This document shows positions 1 to 10,500 of a DNA stretch of 64,000 nt, in pieces. A program made the position numbers and the translations under genes. The first letter of the stretch is position 1. The number at the start of each line of letters is the position of its first letter. This DNA is from Manihot esculenta (Eukaryota; Streptophyta; Magnoliopsida; Malpighiales; Euphorbiaceae). A model generated the notes under the pieces. It ran no database searches. It was not told where the DNA came from and saw only the letters and a program-made list of their open reading frames with translations. Where the stretch lies: positions 32,142,158-32,206,157 of the forward strand of contig NC_035163.2 of NCBI RefSeq assembly GCF_001659605.2, in the 5' to 3' direction.

Positions 1-195
1 GGAGGTCGGAATTTAGCTTTTTCGTTTAGGGTCCCTTGCCCCAATCTTTTATGTGAGGTCGGAACTATGTTCTTATGAGTTATTTTTGCGTGTTGTCATT
101 GTATACCGCTGTTTGCTGGGAGCATACGACGCCGGAGAATTCTTTGGGGATCCCAGCCTTTGTCGCTTTGGGAGATCTTTGAGATCTTCGCCGGC

Positions 196-745
196 CGTTT
201 TTGCTCCAGGAGATCTTACGGGATCCTGACCGTTTTTGCTCCGGAGAGATCTTGGTGATCCCGCCGGCCGTTTTTGCTCCAGGAGATCTTACGAGATCCT
301 GGCCGTTTTTGCTCCAGGAGATCTTACGGGATCCTGACCGTTTTTACTCCGGAGAGATCTTGGTGATCCCGCCTGCCGTTTTTGCTCCAGGGAGATCTTG
401 GTGATCCCGCCGGCCGTTTTTGCTCCAGGAGATCTTACGGGATCCTGGTCGTTTTTGCTCCTGGGAGATCTTGATGATCTCGCCGGCTGTTTTTGCTCCA
501 GGAGATCTTACAGGATCCTGGCCGTTTTTGCTCCAGGAGATCTTACAGGATCCTGGCTGTTTTTGCTCCGGGGAGATCTTGGTGATCCCGCCGGCCGTTT
601 TTGCTCCAGAAGATCTTACGGGATCCTGGCCGTTTTTGCTCCGGGGAGATCTTGGTGATCCCGCCAGCCGTTTTTGCTCCAGGAGATCTTACGAGATCCT
701 GATCGTTTTTGCGCCAGGGAGGTCTCTATGTCTCAAGGAGGTCTT
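196..745. repeat. Tandem array of 35-38 bp units in two alternating types
   Basis: About 14 full units and one partial unit, each opening with GTTTTTGCTCC. Two types mix: a 35 bp type ending in a GATCTTACGGGATCCTGG-like block, and a 37-38 bp type ending in GATCTTGGTGATCCCGCCGG. All contain AGATCTT. The order is irregular (short and long units both recur in pairs), which suggests unequal crossing-over. Several frames stay open across it only because unit composition lacks stop codons, so I do not call a protein. It lies downstream of gag in the element's sense direction, where Tat-group elements often carry non-coding tandem repeats. Confidence 0.9.
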
Positions 746-914
746 CTGATATCTGTTCTTTTCTTTTTCTGAGAGAGTTAATATTCACAATAATAGAGAT
801 AATCATTGTACTGTTATAAGATGGTGTTATTCCATTTACTCATGTTTTCCTAGTACAAGAAGTTCTTTTCATAAATATTCTAAGGAAAGTACCTCTTCTG
901 CTTCACCAGCTCAT

Positions 915-2593
915 TCAACCTTTTATTCCTCCAACGATCATGTTGATGGTTCCACTGGACCCATCATTCACTAGCCCTGCTCCCATTCTCCTGAGTGTCT
1001 GCACTGCTGAGTTCGGCTGAGGCCTTTGTCCTTTCGGTTTCTTTATAAAGTTCTTGAGGTGTCCCCTCTTTATCAGCCTCTCGATCTCAGCAATCAACTG
1101 GAAGTAGTTATTAGTGTCGTGGCCGTGCGTGCGATGGTACTGACAATATTTGTCAGGATCTCGCTGATTTGCTTCCGTTTTCATAGGCCTGGGCCATTGG
1201 AGGAACTCTTTGTCTTGGACGGCCATGAGCACTTCGGCTCTAGAGGCATTGAGTGGGTCGACTTCTCTGGAACCCACGGAGGGAGTGGCCTCTGTTCTGA
1301 GACCCGAAGAGGGAGAGATCTTTGGTCCCTTTGCTCCCAGGGTTGTCTGCAAGGCTCAGGCCTCTTGCCATGCTTTTTCTCGTGTCTTTCTGGCCTCCCT
1401 TCCTCCGGTGCTTTTCCCTTATCTGTCGCTCCCCTGGCGAACCTGGTTGTCACCAAGGCATCATCCTGCCTTATGTATTTTTCAGCCCGCTTCATCAGCT
1501 CGGCCAGTGAGGTCGGAGGCTTCCTGCTCAATGAGCCAAAGAACTCGGCAGAGGTCGTCCTCTTTTGCATGGCCTCCACCGCCCTTCCCTCATCGAGTTC
1601 GGGAATCTGCAGGGCCTCCATGTTGAAACGAGCGACGTACTCCTTGAGCGATTCGTCTCTCCTCTGCCTGATCGTCTCCAGGTAACTCGTCTTCCTATCT
1701 GCGGGCCCCCGGCGATAAACCGGCTGATGAAGCGAGTGGCCAGATCTCCAAAGCTGCTGATACTTCCACCCTCAAGGCTGTTGAACCACGCCCGTGCTGG
1801 CTTCGAGAGCGTCGTAGGGAATACCTTGCACATCAAGGCATCTGAAAGAGTTTGCAGCCCCATGAAGGTCTTATAGTTCAAGACGTGCTCTCGGGGGTTC
1901 CCAGCTCCGTCGTACGCGACCGTAGGTGGCATTATAAATTTTTTGGGAACAGTCTCTTGCTGCACCAACTTCGAGAAGGGTGAAGAGGTGGGCAGGAGAG
2001 TTTGGTTCTGATCCTTCGTTCCCAACTCGGCCAAGAGCTGCTCTCTCATTTTTCGCAGCTTTTGGTCTACACTTTCCTCCTCCTGCCTGGGTTTCTTCTC
2101 CAGGTGGTACTCTTCCTCTTCCATTTCGCTTCTCGTCCACCTGGTTGTTCCGGCAGAATAACTGTCGGCCCCATCGTTCTCAATCATCTCTCTCATCCTC
2201 CTTCCATGAACCCTGGCCTCTGGTTCTTCCTCTTCCCTAGCTCTTCTCTCCCTCTCTTCGGTTTCTCGACTAACTGTTTGGGGATGGTTGAGGGTCATTG
2301 GTCTGGGGCTCCTCTACCATTGGCAATACGTTTGCTGGGGTGCTAAGGCCCCATTGCTGCATTATCTGCCCCAGCCAGTGGGCAGTGTTTTGTAGTTGGA
2401 GGGTGATGGTTTGGAGGTCCTGGTTGGACAAGGTAACGGCAGAAGCATTCCCTGCCAGGCTTGGCGAGGGGTTGAAAGAGATGGGCGGTTGATTGTTTGG
2501 AGTTGTAGGACTGGAAAAGGAGAACTGCTGCCCCTCTTGGGCAGAGCTCAGGTCATTTGGAGTGACGTTGTCTTCGTTGTGATTAGCCATCAT
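915..2593 (-). pseudogene. Tat-type gag, broken by at least three frameshifts
   Basis: Four overlapping minus-strand frames together cover a gag polyprotein: 2593-2270, 2298-1528, 1621-1181 and 1352-915. The N-terminal part is rich in acidic and basic residues. The middle holds the conserved capsid-type region (the AWFNSLEGGSISSF block, then the FFGSLSRKPPTSLAELMKRA block). The C-terminal part holds KYCQYHRTHGHDT. The zinc-knuckle-like motif is damaged: where a second cysteine is expected after GHDTNN there is a tyrosine. Frame changes fall near 2280, 1660 and 1350, and the frame stops at 915 just after the usual end of gag (TINMIVGGIKG). The product cannot be made as one protein. Open frames on the plus strand here are shadows. 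Confidence 0.85.
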
Positions 2594-2619
2594 GGATCTC
2601 AGTGGGTTTGTTTAGAGTG

Positions 2620-2642
2620 GAATCCCCACAGACGGCGCCACT
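2620..2642 (-). other. Primer-binding site of the Tat-type element
   Basis: Read on the minus strand, TGGCGCCGTCTGTGGGGA directly follows the LTR with a two-base spacer. The TGGCGCC core matches the 3' end of a plant tRNA (CCA included), and this position and sequence are typical of Tat-group gypsy elements. Confidence 0.8.
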
Positions 2643-3140
2643 TGATGATCTGAGATCCAGAAAAGAGGGTTTTACAATGGGTTCTGTAAAACTGGAAAAA
2701 GTCTAGACCTAGAGGAGAGTATTTCTCCTTTTATATGTTTTCTTTTGTCCGCTAGTGACGTGTAACAGAATGTATGTCATTGGGCCACCTATCCCTGTCA
2801 CGTTGATATGGACGTACGAGGAAATCAGATCGCTGCCCCATGCGTAACGGCTTTTGATTCTCCCCGGGCACGCATGCGGATGGTCCCACAAGGCGAATGG
2901 GCTGAATTCCTTCCTGGTTTCGAGTTGGGCCGGAAGATAAGGTTAAGACTAGGCCCAGAGGGGATCTGTTCATTGGGCCGAAGGAGCTGGGCCGGCCTGA
3001 TTGAATAATCTGACTGGAGCCCGATCTTTGAGCTGAGCGGATCGGCTCTGATACACATGTGAGGCTTGAGGGCCTCTAGACAATAGGCTGGTAGCGTGGG
3101 CCTGGCCCCAGACTGGAATGGAGAAATCCAGCGGTCATCA
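2643..3140 (-). repeat. 5' LTR of the Tat-type element
   Basis: 498 bp bounded by perfect 6 bp inverted ends, TGATGA at 2643 and TCATCA at 3140, and joined directly to the primer-binding site. The internal landmarks (CTGGATCTCAGA near the sense 3' end, CCAGCGGTCATCA at the other) recur in the solo LTR at 7180-7601, so both belong to one LTR superfamily. Confidence 0.85.
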
Positions 3141-4603
3141 GAATCAATAAAAATTTATTGAAAAAACTTAAATCGACTGAATTAAATTGATTTGATTTAT
3201 ATCAATTTATTTTTTATTTTATTTTATTTTATTTTTATAAATACTTACATTTTAATTTTTAATTTAATTCTAATATAAACGACTAAATACTAGCCACTAA
3301 GTGACATTTAAGAGTTGGCATCACTATCTTTAAAAATAAAGAAAACAAATACATCATCTAAACCCTTACTTGCTAAGTCTAACTATAATAACAACAAGGG
3401 GAGAGCAACATAGCCACCATGAAAATACAAGCTCAAATCACATGGCCCTATGATTTTTAAATTTTAAATTCTATACCCTAAACCATAAAATCATAAACCA
3501 TAACCCATGGAAATCTCCATATTAAACCTCAAACTTCAACCTGACAACTTTTGTATCCGCTTGCCAGGATAAAGAGAAAGGGAACGAAGACTACTACAAA
3601 GATATTCATGATGATTTGCACCATTGAAGGGGCAGTGACCAGCAAGGAAGTAATTATGATTAGAATTGATAATTAGACGCATTTTGCATCTTAGAGTTCA
3701 ATCACGTAATAATTGATTGAGCTTCTTCTTTAGAAGCTTAATTTTCTTAAGGATTTATGCATGCGTTTAACTATGCAAAAAAATTCAAAATTATTTATCA
3801 TCCGACTATAATTGTTTGATCACATTCTTGATTTCACAGATAATAATATATCCGAATTTGCCATCATTTAACACATGCACAATTGCATTTGTAACGATAA
3901 AAGTTTTGATCTTTCGCTTTTTATAGTCATAACATATGAGATATAAAATATTTTACGATCAAGATACATATCTATATCCGACCAATTATTAATATTATAA
4001 ATAATTATGCATTGCCTGATTCAACTAGGAGATAAGTATAAACCTTCGTTATAAAATTCAACTCCTCTAATCATTGTTGATATTATAAATGCACATGCAA
4101 TGGAATACTTTGATGTGACATAGATGAAAATACATAGCATACGCTAATCAGGTCCGTATTTATTAGTTAACTGTTCGCCACTAATAAACTGTTTGACACG
4201 TCTGTCACAAAATATTTCCATTCAATTTGATAGGAGGTAAGTAAGAGAGTGTCAGAATAATCAATATATATATATACCAATAAATTAATACTACCTCCAC
4301 ATCACTTAACTTTTTTTCTAAAAACCTTTATACTAAAATTCTCTCAAAAACCTCAATTTACTTAAATCAATAATTCTCTTAATCTCTGATTACCAATCTC
4401 AACTTATTGATTTCTCCATGAGATCGAATCTTAATCTAAATGTCATGTCTTATTGATTTATCCATGAAATCGAATCTTAATCCAAGTGTTATGTCCTAAT
4501 AAATTCGTCCAATCTCAAATTATCACATAGTATCTTATAATTAATCAATGGTTTTATATAAATATTCTACATGGAATGCTAAATAAATAAAAATACAACT
4601 AAT
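3141..4603. other. AT-rich intergenic DNA, no gene seen
   Basis: No open frame with a recognisable domain and no splice-consistent exon series. Contains short A- and T-runs and a (TA) stretch near 4266. Nothing else can be supported. Confidence 0.6.
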
Positions 4604-4727
4604 AAAACAATGCATTAATTGCACTCCAAGACTTAGTCTGGTGGAAAGTGCATCATGTAGTCTTGAAAGGTCTAAGTTCGACTCCCCCAACCCCTATTTC
4701 AAAAAAAAAAAAAACAATGCATTAATT
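4604..4727 (+). mobile_element. tRNA-derived SINE with perfect target-site duplications
   Basis: A 90 bp body (4621-4710) has an A-box-like TAGTCTGGTGG at 4634-4644, a B-box-like GTTCGACTCC at 4676-4685 and a 3' poly-A tail starting at 4701. It is flanked by a perfect 17 bp direct repeat, AAAACAATGCATTAATT, at 4604-4620 and 4711-4727. Internal RNA polymerase III boxes, poly-A tail and long target duplication together identify a short SINE. The lack of decay in the duplication suggests a fairly recent insertion. Confidence 0.9.
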
Positions 4728-5447
4728 ATTTATATTTGTTCATAATATTTTATATACATAAAGTATATCGTATTAACTATTTCCACTATAATTTGTTGTA
4801 TTTAAAAATAATAATAAATTCTTTAAGTTACTAAGTAAATTTATTTCATTCACTAACTTATTAAAGAAGCTAATAAAACATATCTTAAAATAAACTAAAA
4901 AATTAATAAATTATTTTTTTTATTTTACATTGAGAATTAACATAAAATTTAAAATTAAATTATTTATAATAAACTGATTAGTTGAATTCACAGTTCAAAA
5001 TGATATAAATTGTTTTTAAATGAGTTACTCCATAAAATATCTTATCTTAACTTAATAAAATGTTTTCATAAATGATGATCACAGAATTGAATATTTTTAA
5101 TAAAATTATTATAACTAACTAAAATATTAAATTAAAATTTCAACACTAAAATTACATATTAAAATTATTTTGCAAAGTCTCAAAATAAAATACTAAGAAA
5201 TTAATTTTACAAACAAGAATGTATTATTAGGTTCAATTATCCAACCAATCTCTTTTTGGGCTGGATCTGGGCCTCACGTTTGAAAACTAAGCAAAGACCA
5301 GTCTCTAATCAAGGCCCATCTAAACAATGCATCAACAGTAGACAGCTTCCCCTTTTACCTTTCCATATCCATCGTGTAAATAGAGTCCGTGGCTTTGGGA
5401 AAATGTTTGGACACTGAAGTTCTCCAGCCTAGAAGAGAAAGCGAAAA
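4728..5447. other. AT-rich intergenic DNA, no gene seen
   Basis: Very AT-rich to about 5230, then more balanced sequence that may be the upstream region of the relic starting at 5448. No promoter element is convincing. Confidence 0.5.
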
Positions 5448-6404
5448 ATGAAAGACCATCATACTCCGCTTCAGGAAGATCTCTCAAACTTGAAAACCAA
5501 GGAGTCTCGGTTAATGAAGCCTCAAAAGGTTATCAACAAATGCTACCTTCCTTTTTATAATCTCTCTGGTCCCTTGTTCCACCACTATATATCTTGTTTG
5601 ACAGATCGCTAAGAAAAGCTTGACTGGTGTGTTTTCCTTGGTTTCTGAAAAATGTTTCCTCAAGAAATCCTGGAGGCGATTTCAGAGATCTCAAGCTCCA
5701 ATTCTATCAGCCAAATGGCGCAAGTATGCTCGGTTCAGTTCGTTGAGCTTTTGGCTTTTTTTGACGATAGGATTCTCGGCATTTGGTTCCGTGATCGTAA
5801 TTGTATATATATTTATTTCTTCTAATTTGGTTTCATTCTAAAGCTATTCCAATGTTGCTGGTTTTGATTTTTTTTTTTTTTTGCTCTTGAAATTTATGAG
5901 AAATAAACAAAATTTTGAATGATGTCAATTAGCTACTCTGACCAATTATAAAAATGTCGGATTCATTGATTCTGTCTCAGAGCTCTGAGTTGGCTTTGAA
6001 TCCAGTTATTCCATCTTCATCAGAAGCATTTCCTCTTTCTGGTTGAATTCAAAGATTCTCACAACCGCTGATGAGCCAGGCGATGTGTCCACGGAGCTTT
6101 GCGGATTCCACAAACCAGATGGTTCTGTGGAGGTAGATATTGCGGCCAATTTCCTCAAACTAGCTCGGATTCGGGTCTTGAACTGCGCTAATGCGGATCA
6201 GCAGTCGAAGAAGTTCATAGATGCCTTAGTTAAGGTCGTGCTAGATGAGTGTTACGCTCTACCTGAAGAGATAGACTGTTACTCATGCACTTTTGTCTTC
6301 CAAAGTTCGTGTAGTGTTTCTTTGCTTCTTGCTTTGGAGCTTTATAGTATCTGTGATATTCTTCTGGCGCAATTGAACTCTGACAGTGGACCCTCACCAA
6401 CTTG
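5448..6404 (+). pseudogene. Unrecognised plant gene relic or small multi-exon gene
   Basis: Coding-like composition stands out from AT-rich surroundings, but no family is recognised. A possible first exon at 5448-5528 (27 codons) ends in AAG before a GTTATC donor. A TTTGACAG acceptor precedes 5605. After that the best-looking reading changes frame: one frame continues from 5605, another opens at the ATG near 5651 with a longer sensible peptide (MFPQEILEAISEISSSN at its start). The 6040-6404 segment gives a 120-codon open frame with balanced composition (ANFLKLARIRVLNCANAD region) ending in TGA at 6402-6404. These pieces cannot be joined by plausible introns without a stop or frame change, so I favour a decayed gene. 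A real gene with unusual splicing is not excluded. Confidence 0.35.
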
Positions 6405-6419
6405 AACCAGTGCAACTAA

Positions 6420-7174
6420 GAGGTACAGTTTTGTTGCTTTCGGTAATTTAGTAATTTTTCTGAATGCTGTTGATTTTATTTTGTTATTCATTTGCTGCTG
6501 TTTAAAGTGAAATCAACTAACGTGTAATTATATAATTAGTTGTGCTACTCTGCTCTATTTTCCTACAAAATCGTCTTGATAATATATAAAAAATTATAAA
6601 TTCATTTTAATTAAATAGTGTATCCACTTAAGAATATATCAAAATATATTATCAAATATTTCAGAAAATGAAAGAGTTAGGTTAATATATCTCAAAAACA
6701 TGGAGTTAGGTAAAAAGGAAGGGATTTTTTCTTTTATGTGGGTTTGAATGAAATATTTAAGGCGACATTTTGTAGGCTTCCTAAGTTGATTATGCACTGC
6801 GTTTCAAGAATTATGCTTTATGCGTATTGTTTGTGATGTACTGATGTTTGCATATAGGCTAATTGCTGCTTCTATCTTTCCTGTTACATTTGGAATATGG
6901 TTTAATCTGTATCCTTAATGTGTACTTTGCGCTTACTAATTGAGATACCTCTAAGAGTGAGAATTTTAGACAAGGTACTCTTTTAGATTTGGGAAGCAAA
7001 ATTAGCCTATTACATTCTGACATGTGAAACACAGCTAAACCAATATCTTATATTGCGATCGTTTGAATTGAGGAATTTCATTGCTTAAATATTTCCCTTC
7101 GTTGTCATTGCTTTTGTCCAAGTAAATGTATTTGGCTGTAATGTTATTATGCACAACTTTGTTGTTTTCTCTTA
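6420..7174. other. Intergenic, no gene seen
   Basis: AT-rich with no domain-bearing frame on either strand. It may include the 3' flank of the relic ending at 6404. Confidence 0.5.
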
Positions 7175-7606
7175 CTTATTGATGACCGCTGGGTTTCACT
7201 ATCCCAACACGAGGTTGGGCCTGCGAGAGCAGTATTGGTCCGAGGCCCATGAAGCCTCTCTGATGGGCCGGACTGGTTTTTCCAGCTCTGACCCCATCTT
7301 GCCAAGTAGATTGGATCACTCATGAATCCCAATCTGCTCGCTCGGTCTTGAAAAGTCATAGGAGAAAAGACAGCAGGCCCAATCACCTCGCAGCTCTGTC
7401 CATACACGCACAGGAGGGAATTAAATGGCCGCCTGGCGTGAGGCAGACGCCTCGTACGTATAGATCTGTAGGATAGAGACTGGCGGTACTGTAGCTGTGA
7501 GACAGACAAAGGAAAAGGATAAAGGGAGGAGGGCACCTTCCCCACATTCAAATTTTACGGACACACATTAAAAATTTTATTCTCTGGATCTCAGAATATC
7601 ACTTAT
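7175..7606 (+). mobile_element. Solo LTR with TSD CTTAT
   Basis: A 422 bp LTR at 7180-7601 opens with TGATGACCGCTGG and closes with CTGGATCTCAGAATATCA. It is flanked by the perfect 5 bp duplication CTTAT (7175-7179 and 7602-7606). Its ends match those of the Tat-type LTR at 2643-3140 in opposite orientation. No internal sequence remains, so this is the product of LTR-LTR recombination. The minus-strand open frame inside it (7147-7551) is incidental. Confidence 0.92.
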
Positions 7607-8500
7607 CATGTGTCAGACTTAGAGCTTTCTGTAGTAATAGGAAGCTCAGTTTTCTCTACAACTCCGACATCTGATATTGCCCTCTTTCTCTTGCTCTTAG
7701 TCTGTGCCATCGTGTATAGTAGTTTCACTGAATGAGAGTATCTTAGCCCCTCAACTTCTTGGTTTCTCAATAACTTCTTTTTCATTTTGGCAAATCAGTC
7801 TAAACTCGATATTGGAACTCATTTCTATTCTACCAACTTTTATTAGATGTAGTGCTTGCATTCTTATGTTGGCATTATTGACTGTGCAACGTTGTGGTTT
7901 GTTTGCTTCGTCTTTCTGTGGTTTACACGCGTTTTTAACATCATAGATAGTTTTCCCCCTTGTATGGCAACCCTGATTTCTTTAGCCCAGAGAAGGACTA
8001 GTCCTCTGTATTTTGATATGATTGAGCCTAAAAGGGAGTCCATTGCCGAAGTTAATAGCCAGTCCATCGATTAATGTGTCCCCCTTGACTGACCTAATAA
8101 TTCCAGTGCTCAATAATTTTCCATGATTCATATCGTTTATTGTCTGGGAAAACCTTTGCGTTCCAAAGGCCAAACAACAGAAGCATTTATCATAGCATCA
8201 TTAAAGAATGAAGCTATTTTTTTTTTCTAAATCTACAGTATCAATAATAAAAAAATAGGAAAAACTTAATAAAGAGGGTCCAATCTAATTTTGCCAGGAG
8301 GCTGTCCCCAACGCTCAACCTAAGACACAATATCACAATATGTTAAGTGAAAAAACACTTGAATCAACGTCAAGGAAAAGAACAGTGCAAATAAAATTAG
8401 GAAGTGCAGACCAAAAGGTGAGACTAGCATGCAAATGGCCACCCTAAATAATCTTTGAACAACCACATTGGATTGTCTCCGAATCCATGATAAGGTCTAA
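7607..8500. other. Intergenic with possible retroelement scraps
   Basis: Short frames on both strands without recognisable domains. The minus-strand stretch around 7980-8170 may extend the LINE scrap to its right, but no motif proves it. Confidence 0.35.
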
Positions 8501-8740
8501 CTAAAAGATGGATAAAAAAGTTTTACAACCTTTGATAATTTGAACAAATTCGGACCAAGTATGGTTAGCGAAGTGAAAAGGATTAACAATATATTTAGCA
8601 TCAACCTCTATGTTAGTATTCATAATATAACCCTGATTAAGCCAAAAGAGAGCTTCTCGTAATGCAATAGTCTCTGCCATATGAGGAATGAAATTATCTG
8701 TTATATCTAGATAGTCTTGACATGAATTAACCCAAATCAT
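8501..8740 (-). pseudogene. LINE-type RNase H fragment
   Basis: A 79-codon minus-strand frame contains AETIALREALFWLNQGY followed by a short gap and IEVDAKYIVN. This is the pattern of the RVT_3 class RNase H domain at the C-terminus of plant LINE polyproteins: an AExxALxxAL helix, then an acidic ExD strand. Only about half the domain is present and no reverse transcriptase lies nearby, so it is a non-functional scrap. Confidence 0.6.
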
Positions 8741-8777
8741 CTCTAATCTTTACAGTTAAAGAAGCAAGTCATTTTTA

Positions 8778-10218
8778 TTATGAATTCTGCATAACATTAC
8801 ATTTGACCCTACCAGAAATTGGATTAACCCAAATCTGCTGACTAGAATGTCCAGTTCTGAATCCATCCATATTGTGAATGTCTATGGGAGAGTAAAGATT
8901 AACAGCTGAAGTAAGAGTACTTCTGTTGGATGCCATATGATCTGTTGCTTCTGTATCAATAATCCAGGAACCATTCGCAAATATTTTTGTACAATTCACG
9001 CTATAATGAATATATTTGCGAGTAAAAGATCCATCATAGAGTCCATAGCTGCTACCAAAGCAATGATTTGACACTGTTGTGGCTGTTACTGCACTTTTTC
9101 CTTTCATTAGTCTCTGCACTCCTTGCTGCAATGTGCCAAGCAAAGTGTTGATCTCATGATCTTGCCATTTCTTTATGCTGAATTTTCTTCGAAAAGTGTT
9201 TCTGCCAGGTAAGCTGCATGCCTATTGTTTTCTTTGGAGACATAAGGTTTTAGCTGTTGTTGACTTCCTCTCGTGTACTTCTTTCCTTTATACCATTCTG
9301 GGTATTCGGCTAGTCTGAAGCAATTGTCTCGCACATGACCTTTTTGGCCACAATAAGTGCAGTGTCCTTTCTTTCTTTCAAATCTCTTGTATTCCTTTTT
9401 AAAACATTGTGATTGAACCTGTAAAGCCACAGTTTCAACAGTTTCTGTACAGGAATTCATTATCCTTTCAAGATCATTGAATACGCTTTGTTCACTTAGG
9501 GTAAGGGACCTAAAAGTAGAATCTGATTCTTTGCTTGATCGAAAACATCAGTAAACTGCATAAGCTTGCTTCTACTAGAGATACTCATCATTTACTTAGC
9601 CACACCATAGGTACATGACGGTAATGGCTTCAGGCTGTTGAACTCATCCTAAAGCTTCTTCAGTTTTGTAAACTATATAGATACAGAATTATTATCTTAT
9701 TGCATCGCGTTGATTTTCCTTTGGATCTGGTAAATGAGAGGTCCATTGCTTTCTCCATGTCTTTCTGTAATTTCATCCCGCAGGTCTTTAGCTGAATCTG
9801 TGTGGATGAAAGCCTGAGCAAGTTATTTTGATATAGAATTTAGAATCCACGATGTCACCATGAAATCACACTTTCTTCAATCTTCGGATTCAGTTGAATC
9901 TTTTTCCGAAACCTTGATTGTTCCATCTATCATTCTGAGTTTTTATAGTGTTATTTTCATCGCTCTACTCCAGGATCGATGGTTGTTTCCGGTCAATGGA
10001 GCCGTTACTAGCACCATTCCAAGATTATCCGAGTTCTGTAGATAGCACCATTCCAAGATTATCTGAATTCTGTAAATTCATAAAATCATTCTTTGTCGTC
10101 GAATTCTGTAAATGCATAAAATCAGTCTTTTTCGTCGAATTCTGTGACGCCTTCATGCTTCTTCTCAAGAAAACAAGTAACTTTTCTTGGGATCTTTAAT
10201 CTTCCCGCTTTGATACCA
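8778..10218 (-). mobile_element. Decayed Ty1/copia element: gag, protease and primer site
   Basis: Minus-strand copia relic. The frame at 9460-9173 carries a CX2CX4HX4C zinc knuckle (CTYCGQKGHVRDNC) followed by FRLAEYPEWYKG, typical of copia gag. The frame at 9143-8778 carries the protease motif region SWIIDTEATDHMASN. The expected catalytic D-T-G reads D-T-E, a glycine-to-glutamate change that would inactivate it. A frameshift separates the two. Upstream gag sequence to about 10200 is too damaged to read as one frame. A tRNA-iMet type primer site (TGGTATCAAAGC on the minus strand, 10207-10218) sets the 5' end of the internal region. Integrase and reverse transcriptase are missing. Confidence 0.75.
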
Positions 10219-10500
10219 TGCGAAAATAACAAAGTAAAGAAATGAGAGTAACGTGAGTTTCATTGAGTTGTAATTGGATGTATTTATACAGGAGAATATC
10301 CAATGATTTGCTGCCAGCTTATCTAACAACTTAACTAATTCTCACGCTATATCACAAGTAGATTATAACTATCTCTACGGTCACTTTCCATTCTTCCAAA
10401 AACTTGATCCTTAAAGAAATTGTATGCTGCATTGTGGAAGACTTTTTGTTCCCGAATAAACTGTTTCTCATGATCCAAATGCATCAACAAGTGATACAGA
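10219..10500 (-). repeat. Probable 5' LTR of the copia relic, right end unclear
   Basis: The sequence starts TGCGAAAATAAC directly beside the primer site, as expected for an LTR edge. The outer boundary is not resolved because the partner LTR is absent, so the right coordinate is approximate. Confidence 0.45.

Larger units (their letters stand above)
1..3140 (-). mobile_element. Tat-type Ty3/gypsy LTR retrotransposon, partial and decayed
   Basis: This is a minus-strand element cut by the left window edge. From right to left it shows an LTR (2643-3140), a primer-binding site next to the LTR, a frameshifted gag (915-2593) and a tandem array (about 196-745). No protease, reverse transcriptase or integrase is visible in the retained part. 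Either pol lies left of the window or this is a non-autonomous derivative in which the array replaces it. The gag C-terminal motif (C-x-YH-x2-HGHDT followed by EIExLI-x-RGxL) is typical of the Tat lineage. The 5 bp right of the LTR is GAATC, but the matching duplication cannot be seen because the other end is outside the window. Confidence 0.85.

Noticed and set aside
196..745. CRISPR-like spacing of repeats
   Set aside because: There are no unique spacers, the units abut, and the genome is eukaryotic.
201..749. Overlapping plus-strand open frames of 67-109 codons
   Set aside because: They are translations of the tandem array; periodic peptides arise because the unit has no stops.
1026..2653. 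Plus-strand open frames opposite gag
   Set aside because: Shadows of the minus-strand gag; no domain or splice context.
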